Positions 43,274 to 51,604 of a stretch of DNA of 64,000 nt are shown here, piece by piece (positions within the stretch are counted from its first letter, which is position 1; every line of letters starts with the position of its first letter). A model generated the notes under the pieces. It saw only the letters and a program-made list of their open reading frames with translations, did not search any database and had not been told where the DNA came from. Source of the stretch: Pseudomonadota bacterium (GTDB lineage Bacteria; Pseudomonadota; Alphaproteobacteria; Rhizobiales; Phreatobacteraceae); contig JAIUOO010000015.1 of assembly GCA_020161695.1 (NCBI GenBank), forward strand, positions 1 through 64,000, read 5' to 3'. Both the position numbers and the translations under genes were made by a program.

Positions 43274-44946
43274 GCGCGATCTCCCCCCAGATCGTCATCC
43301 CGATGTCGGGGTTCGGCGAGCGTTTCCGGCGCGCCGGCTATGACGTGCCGAAGCCCCTTATTCCGGTCGATGGCAAGCCGATCATCCAGCACGTCGTGGA
43401 GATGTTCCCCGGCGCGACGGATATCACCTTCATCTGCAACCGCGATCACCTGGCCGATCCCGGCTACGAGATGCGCGACCTGCTGCTTGGCATCGCGCCG
43501 ACGGCAAAGATCGTCGCGGTCGAGCCGCATCGCCTCGGTCCGGTCCACGCGGTCATGCAGGTGCTTCCCGAGCTCGACCCCGCGCGGCCGGTCATCGTCA
43601 ACTACTGCGATTTCACCTGCTACTGGCACTACGACGACTTTCTCGCCTTCGTGCAGGAGTGCGGGTGCGACGGGGCGATCCCGGCCTATCGCGGCTTCCA
43701 TCCGCACAGCCTCGGCAGCACCTTCTACGCCTACATGAAGCACGAGGGGCTTTGGGCCTCCGACATCCAGGAGAAGCAGCCCTTCACGGACCGGCCGTCC
43801 GAGGAATATGCCTCCAGCGGCACCTACTATTTCCGCTCGGCGCGCCTGCTGGCGGAAGCCTGCGAGACGACCGTCGCGCAGGACCTGTCGATCAACGGCG
43901 AATATTACGTGAGCCTTGCCTACAAGCCGCTGATGCAGAGCGGCCGCAAGATCGCGGTCTACGATCTCCGGCACTTCATGCAATGGGGCACGCCGGAGGA
44001 TCTGAGGGAATATCTCTACTGGTCCGGCGTCTTCCGCAGCCTGACCGATCCCAACCGCCAGCGCGACGCGGCTGCGCGGCCCGATGGCTGCCTCCTCGTT
44101 CCCATGGCCGGCCTTGGCAAGCGCTTCGCCGACGAGGGCTACACCGACCCGAAGCCGCTGATTCCGGTTTCGGGGCAGCCCATGGTCATCCAGGCGGCTC
44201 TCGACGCGCCTCGCGCGCCGCGCCAGCGCTTCATCCTGCGCAGGGATCTGCCCGGGCTCGAACCTGTGACCCGCGCGATCGCCGGCGCCTTCCCCGACGC
44301 GACCTTCGAGGTGCTCGACGCCGTCACCGACGGTCAGGCGCGCACCTGCCTGCTCGGCCTCGACGGTGTCGCTCTCGACGCGCCCCTGACGGTCATCGCC
44401 TGCGACAACGGCATGGTCTTCGACACGAAGGCCCATGCCAGGCTGCTGGACGAGGCGGACACCGACGTCACCGTCTGGGGCGCGCGCGGCCACCCGCTGG
44501 CGCAGCGCAAGCCGCAGATGTTCGGCTGGATCGACGCAGATGCAGATGGCCGCATCAACCGCATCTCGACGAAGGTGCCGCTGGCCGACCCCTCGCGTGA
44601 TCCCATCGTCGTCGGTGCATTCTCCTTCCGCCGCGCGCGCGATTTCGTGCGGGCCGCCGAGCGGATGATCGCGCGCGACGGCAGGGTCAACGGCGAGTTC
44701 TACGTCGATACCGCCATCAACGACGCGCTGGAACTGGGGCTGACCTGCCGGCTGTTCGAAATCGACGCCTTCCTGTGCTGGGGGACGCCGGACGATCTCA
44801 GGACCTTCGAGTACTGGCAGTCCTGCTTCGACAAGTGGTTCGGGCACCCCTATCGGCTGGAGGACGACAGCCGGATTGTGCCCGAAGCCATCGCCGGCAT
44901 CCGCGCCAGAAATGCCTGGCGCCCGGCGCCGAGACCATCGCCATGA
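43270..44946 (+). CDS. Tandem nucleotidyltransferase (two NTP-transferase domains)
   Basis: A 558-residue protein containing two related domains. The first starts PMSGFGERFRRAGYDVPKPL (about 12) with a metal Asp in NYCDFTCYW. The second starts PMAGLGKRFADEGYTDPKPL (about 280) with ACDNGMVFD. Each ends with a WGTPEDL or WGTPDDL stretch, so the unit is duplicated. These enzymes couple a phosphorylated sugar or alcohol to a nucleotide (CTP, UTP or GTP) with release of pyrophosphate. Both halves keep the G-x-G-x-R and KPL residues, suggesting two activities or two substrates. It overlaps the neighbouring genes at both ends by ATGA. Confidence 0.88.
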   Translation: MSAISPQIVIPMSGFGERFRRAGYDVPKPLIPVDGKPIIQHVVEMFPGATDITFICNRDHLADPGYEMRDLLLGIAPTAKIVAVEPHRLGPVHAVMQVLPELDPARPVIVNYCDFTCYWHYDDFLAFVQECGCDGAIPAYRGFHPHSLGSTFYAYMKHEGLWASDIQEKQPFTDRPSEEYASSGTYYFRSARLLAEACETTVAQDLSINGEYYVSLAYKPLMQSGRKIAVYDLRHFMQWGTPEDLREYLYWSGVFRSLTDPNRQRDAAARPDGCLLVPMAGLGKRFADEGYTDPKPLIPVSGQPMVIQAALDAPRAPRQRFILRRDLPGLEPVTRAIAGAFPDATFEVLDAVTDGQARTCLLGLDGVALDAPLTVIACDNGMVFDTKAHARLLDEADTDVTVWGARGHPLAQRKPQMFGWIDADADGRINRISTKVPLADPSRDPIVVGAFSFRRARDFVRAAERMIARDGRVNGEFYVDTAINDALELGLTCRLFEIDAFLCWGTPDDLRTFEYWQSCFDKWFGHPYRLEDDSRIVPEAIAGIRARNAWRPAPRPSP

Positions 44947-45365
44947 GCGGCGAGACTCAAGGCGGCACGCACCGTCAGATCGGCCATTTCCTCGTCATAG
45001 GCGGGCTGACGGTGGTTCTGGACCTCGCGGCCTACAGTATCCTGCTGCGGCTGGGCTTTCCGGTCGGCACGGCCAAGGCCATCGGCTTCATCGCCGGCAC
45101 GGCCTTCGCCTATTTCGCCAACCGGATCGTGACCTTCGAGAATGCCGGGGGCGGCACCGCGACCATGATGCGCTTCGCCGCCGTCTATTCGGTGAATCTG
45201 GTCGTCAATGTCGCCGTGAACTCGCTCATCCTTGCCGTCGCCGGCCGGGCCGATGCGGCGCTCGCCCTCGCCTTTCTCGTCGCAACCGGAACCTCTGCTG
45301 CCTTGAATTTTCTCGGCATGAAGTACTGGGTGTTTTCCTCTCCCGCCCCCGGGATGCGTTCATGA
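44943..45365 (+). CDS. GtrA-like small membrane protein
   Basis: A 140-residue protein with four hydrophobic segments and the GtrA pattern RQIGHFLVIGGLTVVLDLAA, FAYFANRIVTFEN and LNFLGMKYWVF. GtrA proteins are thought to flip polyprenyl-phosphate-linked sugars to the periplasmic side. It is coupled by ATGA to the nucleotidyltransferase before it and the GT2 enzyme after it, the usual GtrA-GtrB pairing. Confidence 0.9.
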   Translation: MSGETQGGTHRQIGHFLVIGGLTVVLDLAAYSILLRLGFPVGTAKAIGFIAGTAFAYFANRIVTFENAGGGTATMMRFAAVYSVNLVVNVAVNSLILAVAGRADAALALAFLVATGTSAALNFLGMKYWVFSSPAPGMRS

Positions 45366-46069
45366 AAGCCCTGTCGCTCGTCATCCCCTGCTACAACGAG
45401 GCGGCCAACCTGCCGCTGCTCGTGGCGCGCTGCGCGGAAGTCTTCCGCGACGAGAGCTGCGAGGTCGTTCTGGTCGACAACGGCTCGACCGACGATTCGC
45501 CTGCCGTGCTGGCGCGGCTGCTGGAGGGACAGTCGATCATCCGGTCGGTGCGGGTCGAGGTCAATCAGGGCTACGGCTTCGGCATTCTCTCCGGCCTGAG
45601 AGCCGCAGGGGGTGAGGTTCTCGCCTGGACCCATGCCGACATGCAGACGGACCCGGCGGATGCGCTGCGCGGGCTCGACATCTTCCGACAGCACCCCGGC
45701 GAACGCCTGTTCGTCAAGGGCCGCCGCTACGGCCGCCCGATCGGCGACGTGGCGTTCACGGCCGGAATGTCGCTGTTCGAAACTGCGCTGTTCATGCGGC
45801 CCATGTGGGACATCAACGCGCAGCCGACCATGTTCCCGCGCGCGCTCTTCGAGAGCTGGACCAACCCGCCGTCCGACTTTTCGCTCGACCTCTTCGCCTA
45901 CGAATCCGCGCTGCGTCAGGGCTATCGGGTTCACCGCTTCCCGGTCGCCTTCGGCAGGCGGGCCCACGGCCATTCGCACTGGAACATCAACTGGAAGGCG
46001 AAGGTGAAATTCGTGAAGAGAACCGTCACCTACAGCCTGGCGCTGCGTTTCGGCTCGCATGCGGTTTGA
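45362..46069 (+). CDS. GT2 glycosyltransferase, polyprenyl-phosphate sugar synthase type
   Basis: A 235-residue GT-A enzyme: SLVIPCYNEAANLPLL, VVLVDNGSTDDSP, NQGYGFGILSG and the metal-binding THADMQTDP. It has no C-terminal membrane helices, unlike some GtrB proteins. By family it loads a sugar (or analogue) from a nucleotide donor onto a polyprenyl phosphate carrier. The sequence keeps a W-rich end (HSHWNINWKAKVKF) typical of this subgroup. Confidence 0.88.
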   Translation: MKALSLVIPCYNEAANLPLLVARCAEVFRDESCEVVLVDNGSTDDSPAVLARLLEGQSIIRSVRVEVNQGYGFGILSGLRAAGGEVLAWTHADMQTDPADALRGLDIFRQHPGERLFVKGRRYGRPIGDVAFTAGMSLFETALFMRPMWDINAQPTMFPRALFESWTNPPSDFSLDLFAYESALRQGYRVHRFPVAFGRRAHGHSHWNINWKAKVKFVKRTVTYSLALRFGSHAV

Positions 46070-46081
46070 ACAGGAGCGACC

Positions 46082-46669
46082 ATGTTCATCGTCAGCCACC
46101 GCCGCAATACCATCGCGCAGTTGAAGGAAACGCCCGAGAACCTGGGCGTGGAAGTCGATATCCGCTGCTCCGGCCCGGACCTGATCATCCACCACGACGC
46201 CTTCGTCGAGGGCGAGAAGTTCGATGACTGGCTGGCCCATTACCGGCATGGCCTGCTGATCCTCAACGTCAAGGAAGAGGGCCTCGAGGATGCGCTGCTC
46301 GAGCGCATGGCCAAGGCCGGCATCACCGACTTCTTCTTCCTGGATCAGTCGTTCCCGTTCCTCGTGCGCACGGCCAATCGCGGCGAGCGCCGATGCGCGG
46401 TGCGCGTGTCGGAGTTCGAGTCCATCGACACGGCCCTGACGCTCGCCGGCCGCATCGACTGGATCTGGGTCGACTGTTTCACGCGCTTCCCTCTGGAGGC
46501 GGCCGACGCGGAACGCCTGCGCGCGGCGGGGTTCAAGCTCTGTCTCGTATCCCCCGAGCTTCAGGGGCGCACCGATCCCGAGGCGGTCGCCGCGATGCGG
46601 CACGAGGTGGCGTCCAAGAAGATCCATATCGATGCGGTCTGCACCAAGCGACCGGACCTGTGGCGCTGA
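46082..46669 (+). CDS. GDPD-like (glycerophosphodiesterase-fold) protein
   Basis: A 195-residue protein with the glycerophosphodiester phosphodiesterase pattern: SHRRNTI near the N-terminus, EVDIRCSGPDLIIHHDAF (Glu/Asp pair and catalytic His), then FFFLDQSFP and a C-terminal RLRAAGFKLCLVSPE. The length is shorter than typical GDPD, but the active-site residues I can see are kept. It could hydrolyse a phosphodiester sugar or polyol intermediate or a by-product. It lies 12 bases after GT2 and is followed almost directly by the fusion gene. Confidence 0.7.
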   Translation: MFIVSHRRNTIAQLKETPENLGVEVDIRCSGPDLIIHHDAFVEGEKFDDWLAHYRHGLLILNVKEEGLEDALLERMAKAGITDFFFLDQSFPFLVRTANRGERRCAVRVSEFESIDTALTLAGRIDWIWVDCFTRFPLEAADAERLRAAGFKLCLVSPELQGRTDPEAVAAMRHEVASKKIHIDAVCTKRPDLWR

Positions 46670-46671
46670 CG

Positions 46672-48762
46672 GTGAGCGCGCTGCTGAAGGAGCGAGCCTT
46701 TCTGTGCGGTCTCCTGATCCGCATCGCGGCCGTGTGCCTGCTGGTGCCGGACGTCCAGCAAATCTGGTTCGTCGACTTCATTCGCAACACCGTCGGTCGC
46801 CTTCCGGATCCCTGGACCATCCATCTGGCCGCCGGCGGCGACCCTCTCGCCTTTCCCTATGGCGTCGCGATGTACGCCGCGCTCGCGCCGCTGACCGCCC
46901 TGGGAGCGATCGTGGATCGCGTGGCATCGACTGGAGCCCTGTTCGCCGGACTCGGCTTCCGGGCGACGCTTCTCCTGGCCGATCTGGCGTTGCTCATCCT
47001 CCTGCGCCGCCAGCTGCGTGAGCGGCAGAACCTGCTGACCTGGCTCTACTGGTTGTCGCCGGCGGTCCTGTTCATCACCTATTGGCACGGCCAGCTCGAC
47101 ATCGTTCCCGTCACGCTCTTCGTCGCGGCTGTCGCCCTCATCGGCGGCGGCAGGCCGGCACTGGCGGGGCTCGTGCTCGGCCTCAGCGTCTCGGCCAAGC
47201 TGAGCATGCTGCTGGTCATCCCCTTCCTGATCATCTTCATCGAGAGGAACAAGCGCTATCGGGCCATCCGGGCCAGATTCCTGACCGCTTTCGCCCTGTC
47301 CATGCTGGTGCCGGTCGGCCTGCAATTCCTGTCCGAGGCGGCCCGCACCATGATCCTCGGCTCACCGCTGATCTGGCGCCTGCTCGATGCCGCCATCCCC
47401 GTCAACCAGCGCGTCGTCGTCTACCTCTTCCCGCTCGCCTACATCCTGCTCCTCGCGATGGCATGGATGTTCGGGCGCATGACGCTGGCGCTGCTACACG
47501 CCTTTCTCGCCTCCGCCTTCCTGACCATCGTCCTGCTGAGCGACGCACCTGTGGGCTGGCACCTGTGGGCCGTGCCGTTCATCGCGCTCTGTGGTGCGCG
47601 CGAAAGCCTGCAAGCGCGCGCCGCGATCGTGTTCTTCTGGACGTTCCTCGTCGCCGCTCATCTGACCATCACGCGAGGACCCCTGTTCCTGCCGCTGGGC
47701 GTCGATCTGGCCCTGCCAGACCGGCTGGTTCAGTCTCTCGGAGGCATCGACCCCTTCGTCTACCACTCGCTCAACCATACCGCGCTGCTCGCGATGGGGA
47801 TCGTGATTTGCTACCGCCTCCTCACCCGCGCTTTGAGGGACACGGACTTCTACCAGCTCTCCCGCCGTCCGCTGGCCCTCGGCATTGCGGGCGACAGCGG
47901 AACGGGCAAGACGACGCTCGGCGAGGCGCTCGTCGGTGTTTTCGGCGCCCGCAGCACGGCGCTCATCTCCGGCGACGATTACCACCATCACGACCGCCGG
48001 GAGCCGCTCTGGAAATATGTCACGCACCTGGATCCGCGGGTGAACCATCTCGGCGCGATGAACGACGATACGTTCTCGCTATTGGCCGGCCACGAGATCT
48101 ATTCGCGCCACTACGACCACGCGTCGGGCCAGTTCACGGAACCGCGCAAGCTGTCGCCGCGAGACATCGTCCTGGTGATCGGCCTGCATGCTCTCCTGCC
48201 CCCCCTCCTCAGGCAGCGCTTCGACCTGAAGATCTTTGTCGAGATGGACGAGGGTCTGCGCCAGCACCTCAAGATCAGGCGCGACACGGTCGAACGCGGG
48301 CGGCGGCGCAAGGATGTCGAGGAATCGATTCAGCGGCGGCTCGCGGACTACGAGCGCTTCCTGCTGCCCCAGCGCGACCATGCCGATGTGGTATTTCGGC
48401 TCCTCCCGGCGGCCGACAACTGGCACGACCACGACATGGCGAGCGACGTGCCAAAGCCTCACCGGCTGCAGGTCGTCCTGCACCAGGCCATCGATCACGA
48501 CCCTCTGGTCCGGGCGCTCCTCATCTATTGCAACACCCGCGCTGACGTTAAACCCGCGGACAAGGACAATCCGACCACCCTGACCATCGACTGCCAGGAT
48601 ATCGGCCCCGACGACACCAGGTTCCTGGCGACGCTCCTGGTGCCGGAGATCGACGAGATCCTCAGCGTCAACCCGGTCTGGCTCGGCGGCTCCGCCGGCC
48701 TGATGCAGCTCATCGTGCTTCTGGAACTCGCGCAGAAGCGCCAGTTCAGGGGCGAGCGATGA
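46672..48762 (+). CDS. Membrane glycosyltransferase-like domain fused to a phosphoribulokinase/uridine-kinase-like domain
   Basis: A 696-residue fusion. Residues 1-390 hold about 10 hydrophobic segments of GT-C type (IRIAAVCLLVPDVQQIWFVD, YWLSPAVLFITYWHGQLDIV). The cytoplasmic part from about 400 has a P-loop GDSGTGKTTL near 405 and an acidic motif SGDDYHHHD. Further on are LDPRVNHLG, an IYSRHYDHASGQF stretch and RRDTVERGRRRKDV, matching phosphoribulokinase and uridine kinase. In place of the usual IEGLH it reads VIGLH, so the conserved acidic residue is missing. Starts at GTG 46672 or 46660. The fusion implies that phosphorylation is tied to a membrane transfer step; substrates are unknown. 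Confidence 0.75.
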   Translation: MSALLKERAFLCGLLIRIAAVCLLVPDVQQIWFVDFIRNTVGRLPDPWTIHLAAGGDPLAFPYGVAMYAALAPLTALGAIVDRVASTGALFAGLGFRATLLLADLALLILLRRQLRERQNLLTWLYWLSPAVLFITYWHGQLDIVPVTLFVAAVALIGGGRPALAGLVLGLSVSAKLSMLLVIPFLIIFIERNKRYRAIRARFLTAFALSMLVPVGLQFLSEAARTMILGSPLIWRLLDAAIPVNQRVVVYLFPLAYILLLAMAWMFGRMTLALLHAFLASAFLTIVLLSDAPVGWHLWAVPFIALCGARESLQARAAIVFFWTFLVAAHLTITRGPLFLPLGVDLALPDRLVQSLGGIDPFVYHSLNHTALLAMGIVICYRLLTRALRDTDFYQLSRRPLALGIAGDSGTGKTTLGEALVGVFGARSTALISGDDYHHHDRREPLWKYVTHLDPRVNHLGAMNDDTFSLLAGHEIYSRHYDHASGQFTEPRKLSPRDIVLVIGLHALLPPLLRQRFDLKIFVEMDEGLRQHLKIRRDTVERGRRRKDVEESIQRRLADYERFLLPQRDHADVVFRLLPAADNWHDHDMASDVPKPHRLQVVLHQAIDHDPLVRALLIYCNTRADVKPADKDNPTTLTIDCQDIGPDDTRFLATLLVPEIDEILSVNPVWLGGSAGLMQLIVLLELAQKRQFRGER

Positions 48763-48793
48763 CGGCAATCCATCCCCCAACCGCGAGCCCGTC

Positions 48794-49528
48794 GTGAAAA
48801 TCAACCGCCCCGAACTGTTCGATCGGCTGCCGGACGCGATCCTGCTCGACCTCGACGACACGCTCTACGACTACGGCGTCGCCCACGACGCGGGCATGTC
48901 AGCGATCGAAAACAAGCTGACCGAGTTCCTGAAACTGTCCCCGCAGCAAATCCGCGCCGCCTACGGCAAGGCGAGGACAGAGGTGAAGGAGCGGCTTGGC
49001 CGAACCGCCAGCGGCCACAGCCGGCTGCTTTACTTCCAGCGGATGATGGAGAGCTTCGGGCTTCGGAACAACGTCCTGCTGTTCCTCGACCTCGAGCACA
49101 GCTACTGGCGCGCATTCCTGGCGGCGAGCACCCTCCACCCCTTCGTCGAGGACGTCCTGTCGGAACTGCGCGCCCGGCGCATAGGCATCGCAATCGTCAC
49201 GGACCTGACGGCCCAGATCCAGTTTCGCAAGATCGCTCATCTCCGGCTTGATCGCTTCATCGATCTTGTCGTGACCTCGGAAGAAGCCGGCGCCGACAAG
49301 GTATCGCACAAACCGTTCGAGCTCGCGGTCGCAAAACTCGATCGCGGCGCGACGCCGAGGCTGTGGGCTATCGGTGACGAGGCTGGCGACATGGCGGCGG
49401 CATCGTTCTCGCCGAACATCGCCACCATCCAGTTCCTCAATGCCCGGTCGCGGGCGCTTGAGAGCCACGCCTCCTTTTCGTCGTTCCGGGAGCTTCTGAA
49501 GGTCATTTCGGCCTATGCAGCGCCATAG
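48794..49528 (+). CDS. HAD-family phosphatase
   Basis: A 244-residue haloacid-dehalogenase-type hydrolase from a GTG start: motif I LLDLDDTLYDYG, motif II IAIVTDLTA, the lysine in DKVSHKPFELAV and motif IV WAIGDEAGDMAA. These enzymes remove phosphate from small sugars or sugar phosphates. It follows the fusion gene by 31 bases on the same strand and likely ends the operon, giving it kinase, nucleotidyltransferase and phosphatase steps together. Confidence 0.82.
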   Translation: MKINRPELFDRLPDAILLDLDDTLYDYGVAHDAGMSAIENKLTEFLKLSPQQIRAAYGKARTEVKERLGRTASGHSRLLYFQRMMESFGLRNNVLLFLDLEHSYWRAFLAASTLHPFVEDVLSELRARRIGIAIVTDLTAQIQFRKIAHLRLDRFIDLVVTSEEAGADKVSHKPFELAVAKLDRGATPRLWAIGDEAGDMAAASFSPNIATIQFLNARSRALESHASFSSFRELLKVISAYAAP

Positions 49529-49715
49529 GACCGATACCCGCCGTCCCAAGGCCCCCGGCTTGCGGAAGCGCCGTCAAAGCTGGTAGGTCGGCCCCGCCAG
49601 TCGGCCGGCTGAGGGGGCGGACGAATGGCAGCGCAGGCCAGTGAATAGCCGGGTTGCGGCCTTGTCAGCCGATGACGGTGATTCTCTCCTGCGACCATCG
49701 CGAGAGAGACATTTC

Positions 49716-51470
49716 ATGTCCGGTGCCGAGCTCCCCTTCAAACTCGTGCAGTATCTGCGTCTTCACGCACCGGCTCTTGCGCCAACCCTGCGGCGGCTAC
49801 TGCTGGTCATCTACGTGGCAGCGCTGGGCATCGTTCTCGCCGCACTCGCGATCGGCCGGGACCTTCCGCTTCATGGCAACATCCACGACATCTTCATCTG
49901 GGTGAACGCCGGACAGTTCATCGAGCAGGGGCTCCGCCCCCATATCGATTTCTCCTCCCCGCTGGGCCCGCTCTACCTTTATGCGAGCTACGCAGCCTGG
50001 CGCCTGACCGACAATATCGGCGACATCCCGCTGATCACCGGCCTCGGCTTCGCCGTGCTGTTCGGCGCGCTCATCTGGGCCTACCGGAGCTACATTCGTA
50101 CCTGGCTTCTGCCTGAGGCTTTCGTTCTGGTGCTCCTGCTCGCCCTGTCAGGGCGTCAGATGGGCGCCCTCGACATCAACCTGACCTGGTACGGCGGCTA
50201 CAATCGCCTCTGCTGGATCGGCGTCGTCGTTCTCGTCCTCGTCGTGCTGGGGAAGAACGCGGCGCTCCTCAGCCCCTCGAAGACCGACAGGATGCGCGTT
50301 GCGATCCTTGCCGGCGGGCTGCTCGGCGTCACGTTCTTCATCAAGGTCAATTTCTTCATCGCCGCCGGCGCCACCTACGGCGGCTGGCTGATCGGCAGCG
50401 GAGCTTTTCGCGACCTGCGCGCCTGCGCTGTCCCCGCGTTGCTCTTCAGCCTTGCCGTCGCCCTTGCGCTACTGCTCGGACTGGACGTCGCCGCATATAT
50501 TCGCGACATCGCCCGCGCCGGCGCGGCTCGCGACAGCGGCGCGGCGAGCAGCATATTTCATCCGGTCGCCTTCGTCCTGGCGATCGTGTTCCTGATCGCC
50601 AATGTCATCACCGACATGCTCATCGGGAATCTGCGCGATCTGCCTGGCCGGATCGTTCTGTATGCCGGTATTTCGGCCGGCATTTTTTTCGGCATAGCCG
50701 GCGACTTCGCCAAACCGCTCGAGCTTTTCCTGATCGTTCTATGCTACCGCTTCATCGACGCATTTCCGCAACTGGTCTCGCGACCTGATCGGGAGCTATT
50801 TTCCGTTCTGCCGCTTTCGGCCGCCGTCATTGCCGGCGCGCTCATCTTCCTCGTCGTCGAATTCTACTCCGTCGTTCTGACGTCGGTGTACCGGCTGGGC
50901 GCCTATTCCGATGCGAAGAGCCAGGCGATCACGTGGTCAGCCCCCGCGCCGTCACGCAAGACGTTGAGACTGCGAGCAGCTCATGAGCCGGACGACAGCG
51001 ACTACACGCTGTTTGCCGAGATCATGGCGAAGACAGCGGAGCGGGATGCCATTCTGAAGGCCGTCTCCGGCGTTCGGCAGGAACTCTTCGAGCTCTCGAA
51101 CAAGGCCTATGCGGCGCAGGTCGATGAAGGACGGGACGTTCTGCAGCGCATGGGCGGCCTCGAGGGCAAAACGGTCCTTCCGCTCGAATTCTCGAACCCC
51201 TACCCGTTCCTGCTTGGCGTGAGGCCTCCGGCCGGAGCGCTGCTGTGGTACCACGACGGCACGACCTTCAACGGCGGCGTCTCCACCTCGCTGGATGAAG
51301 TCTTCGACCGGACGGACATCGTGCTGGTGCCTCACGTTACCGTCGATCCCCAGATGCGCCCGGTGCTCAACGGGATGTTCGAGCGCTACAATCTGAGAAC
51401 ATCGAAATTCTGCGAATTCCACATCGGCCTTTACTGGTCGTTCTATCGGCGCTGCACTTCCCGGGGATGA
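49716..51470 (+). CDS. Multi-pass membrane protein, GT-C-like
   Basis: A 584-residue protein with many hydrophobic helices. An early loop contains HDIFIWVNAGQFIEQGLRPH then DFSSPLGPLYLYAS, a pattern seen in GT-C glycosyltransferases between the first two helices. The last 150 residues are soluble (LFELSNKAYAAQVDEGRD, WYHDGTTFNGG). The ATG at 49716 has GAGAG upstream; the ORF could begin at 49641. It is 187 bases beyond the HAD gene, and that gap shows no promoter I trust. It may add the second periplasmic transfer step of this system. Confidence 0.65.
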   Translation: MSGAELPFKLVQYLRLHAPALAPTLRRLLLVIYVAALGIVLAALAIGRDLPLHGNIHDIFIWVNAGQFIEQGLRPHIDFSSPLGPLYLYASYAAWRLTDNIGDIPLITGLGFAVLFGALIWAYRSYIRTWLLPEAFVLVLLLALSGRQMGALDINLTWYGGYNRLCWIGVVVLVLVVLGKNAALLSPSKTDRMRVAILAGGLLGVTFFIKVNFFIAAGATYGGWLIGSGAFRDLRACAVPALLFSLAVALALLLGLDVAAYIRDIARAGAARDSGAASSIFHPVAFVLAIVFLIANVITDMLIGNLRDLPGRIVLYAGISAGIFFGIAGDFAKPLELFLIVLCYRFIDAFPQLVSRPDRELFSVLPLSAAVIAGALIFLVVEFYSVVLTSVYRLGAYSDAKSQAITWSAPAPSRKTLRLRAAHEPDDSDYTLFAEIMAKTAERDAILKAVSGVRQELFELSNKAYAAQVDEGRDVLQRMGGLEGKTVLPLEFSNPYPFLLGVRPPAGALLWYHDGTTFNGGVSTSLDEVFDRTDIVLVPHVTVDPQMRPVLNGMFERYNLRTSKFCEFHIGLYWSFYRRCTSRG

Positions 51471-51604
51471 GTCCGTCTTGGCCGCACGCGGCACATATCG
51501 TTAAGGTTGACTTCAGTTAGACAGTTTGAGGCAAATGCCGCTCAGATTGCGTCAATAGGTAGGTCGTAACCTCTGGCCATACCCGACCAGAGGGCACGAC
51601 GACC

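Noticed and set aside
43234-44847. Minus-strand ORF of 537 codons opposite the tandem nucleotidyltransferase
   Set aside because: Antisense shadow; no motif and His/Asp/Val-rich composition.
51507-51535. Promoter with TTGACT upstream of the TadG-like gene
   Set aside because: The -35-like box is good but the matching -10 position reads GGCAAA, too poor to claim.
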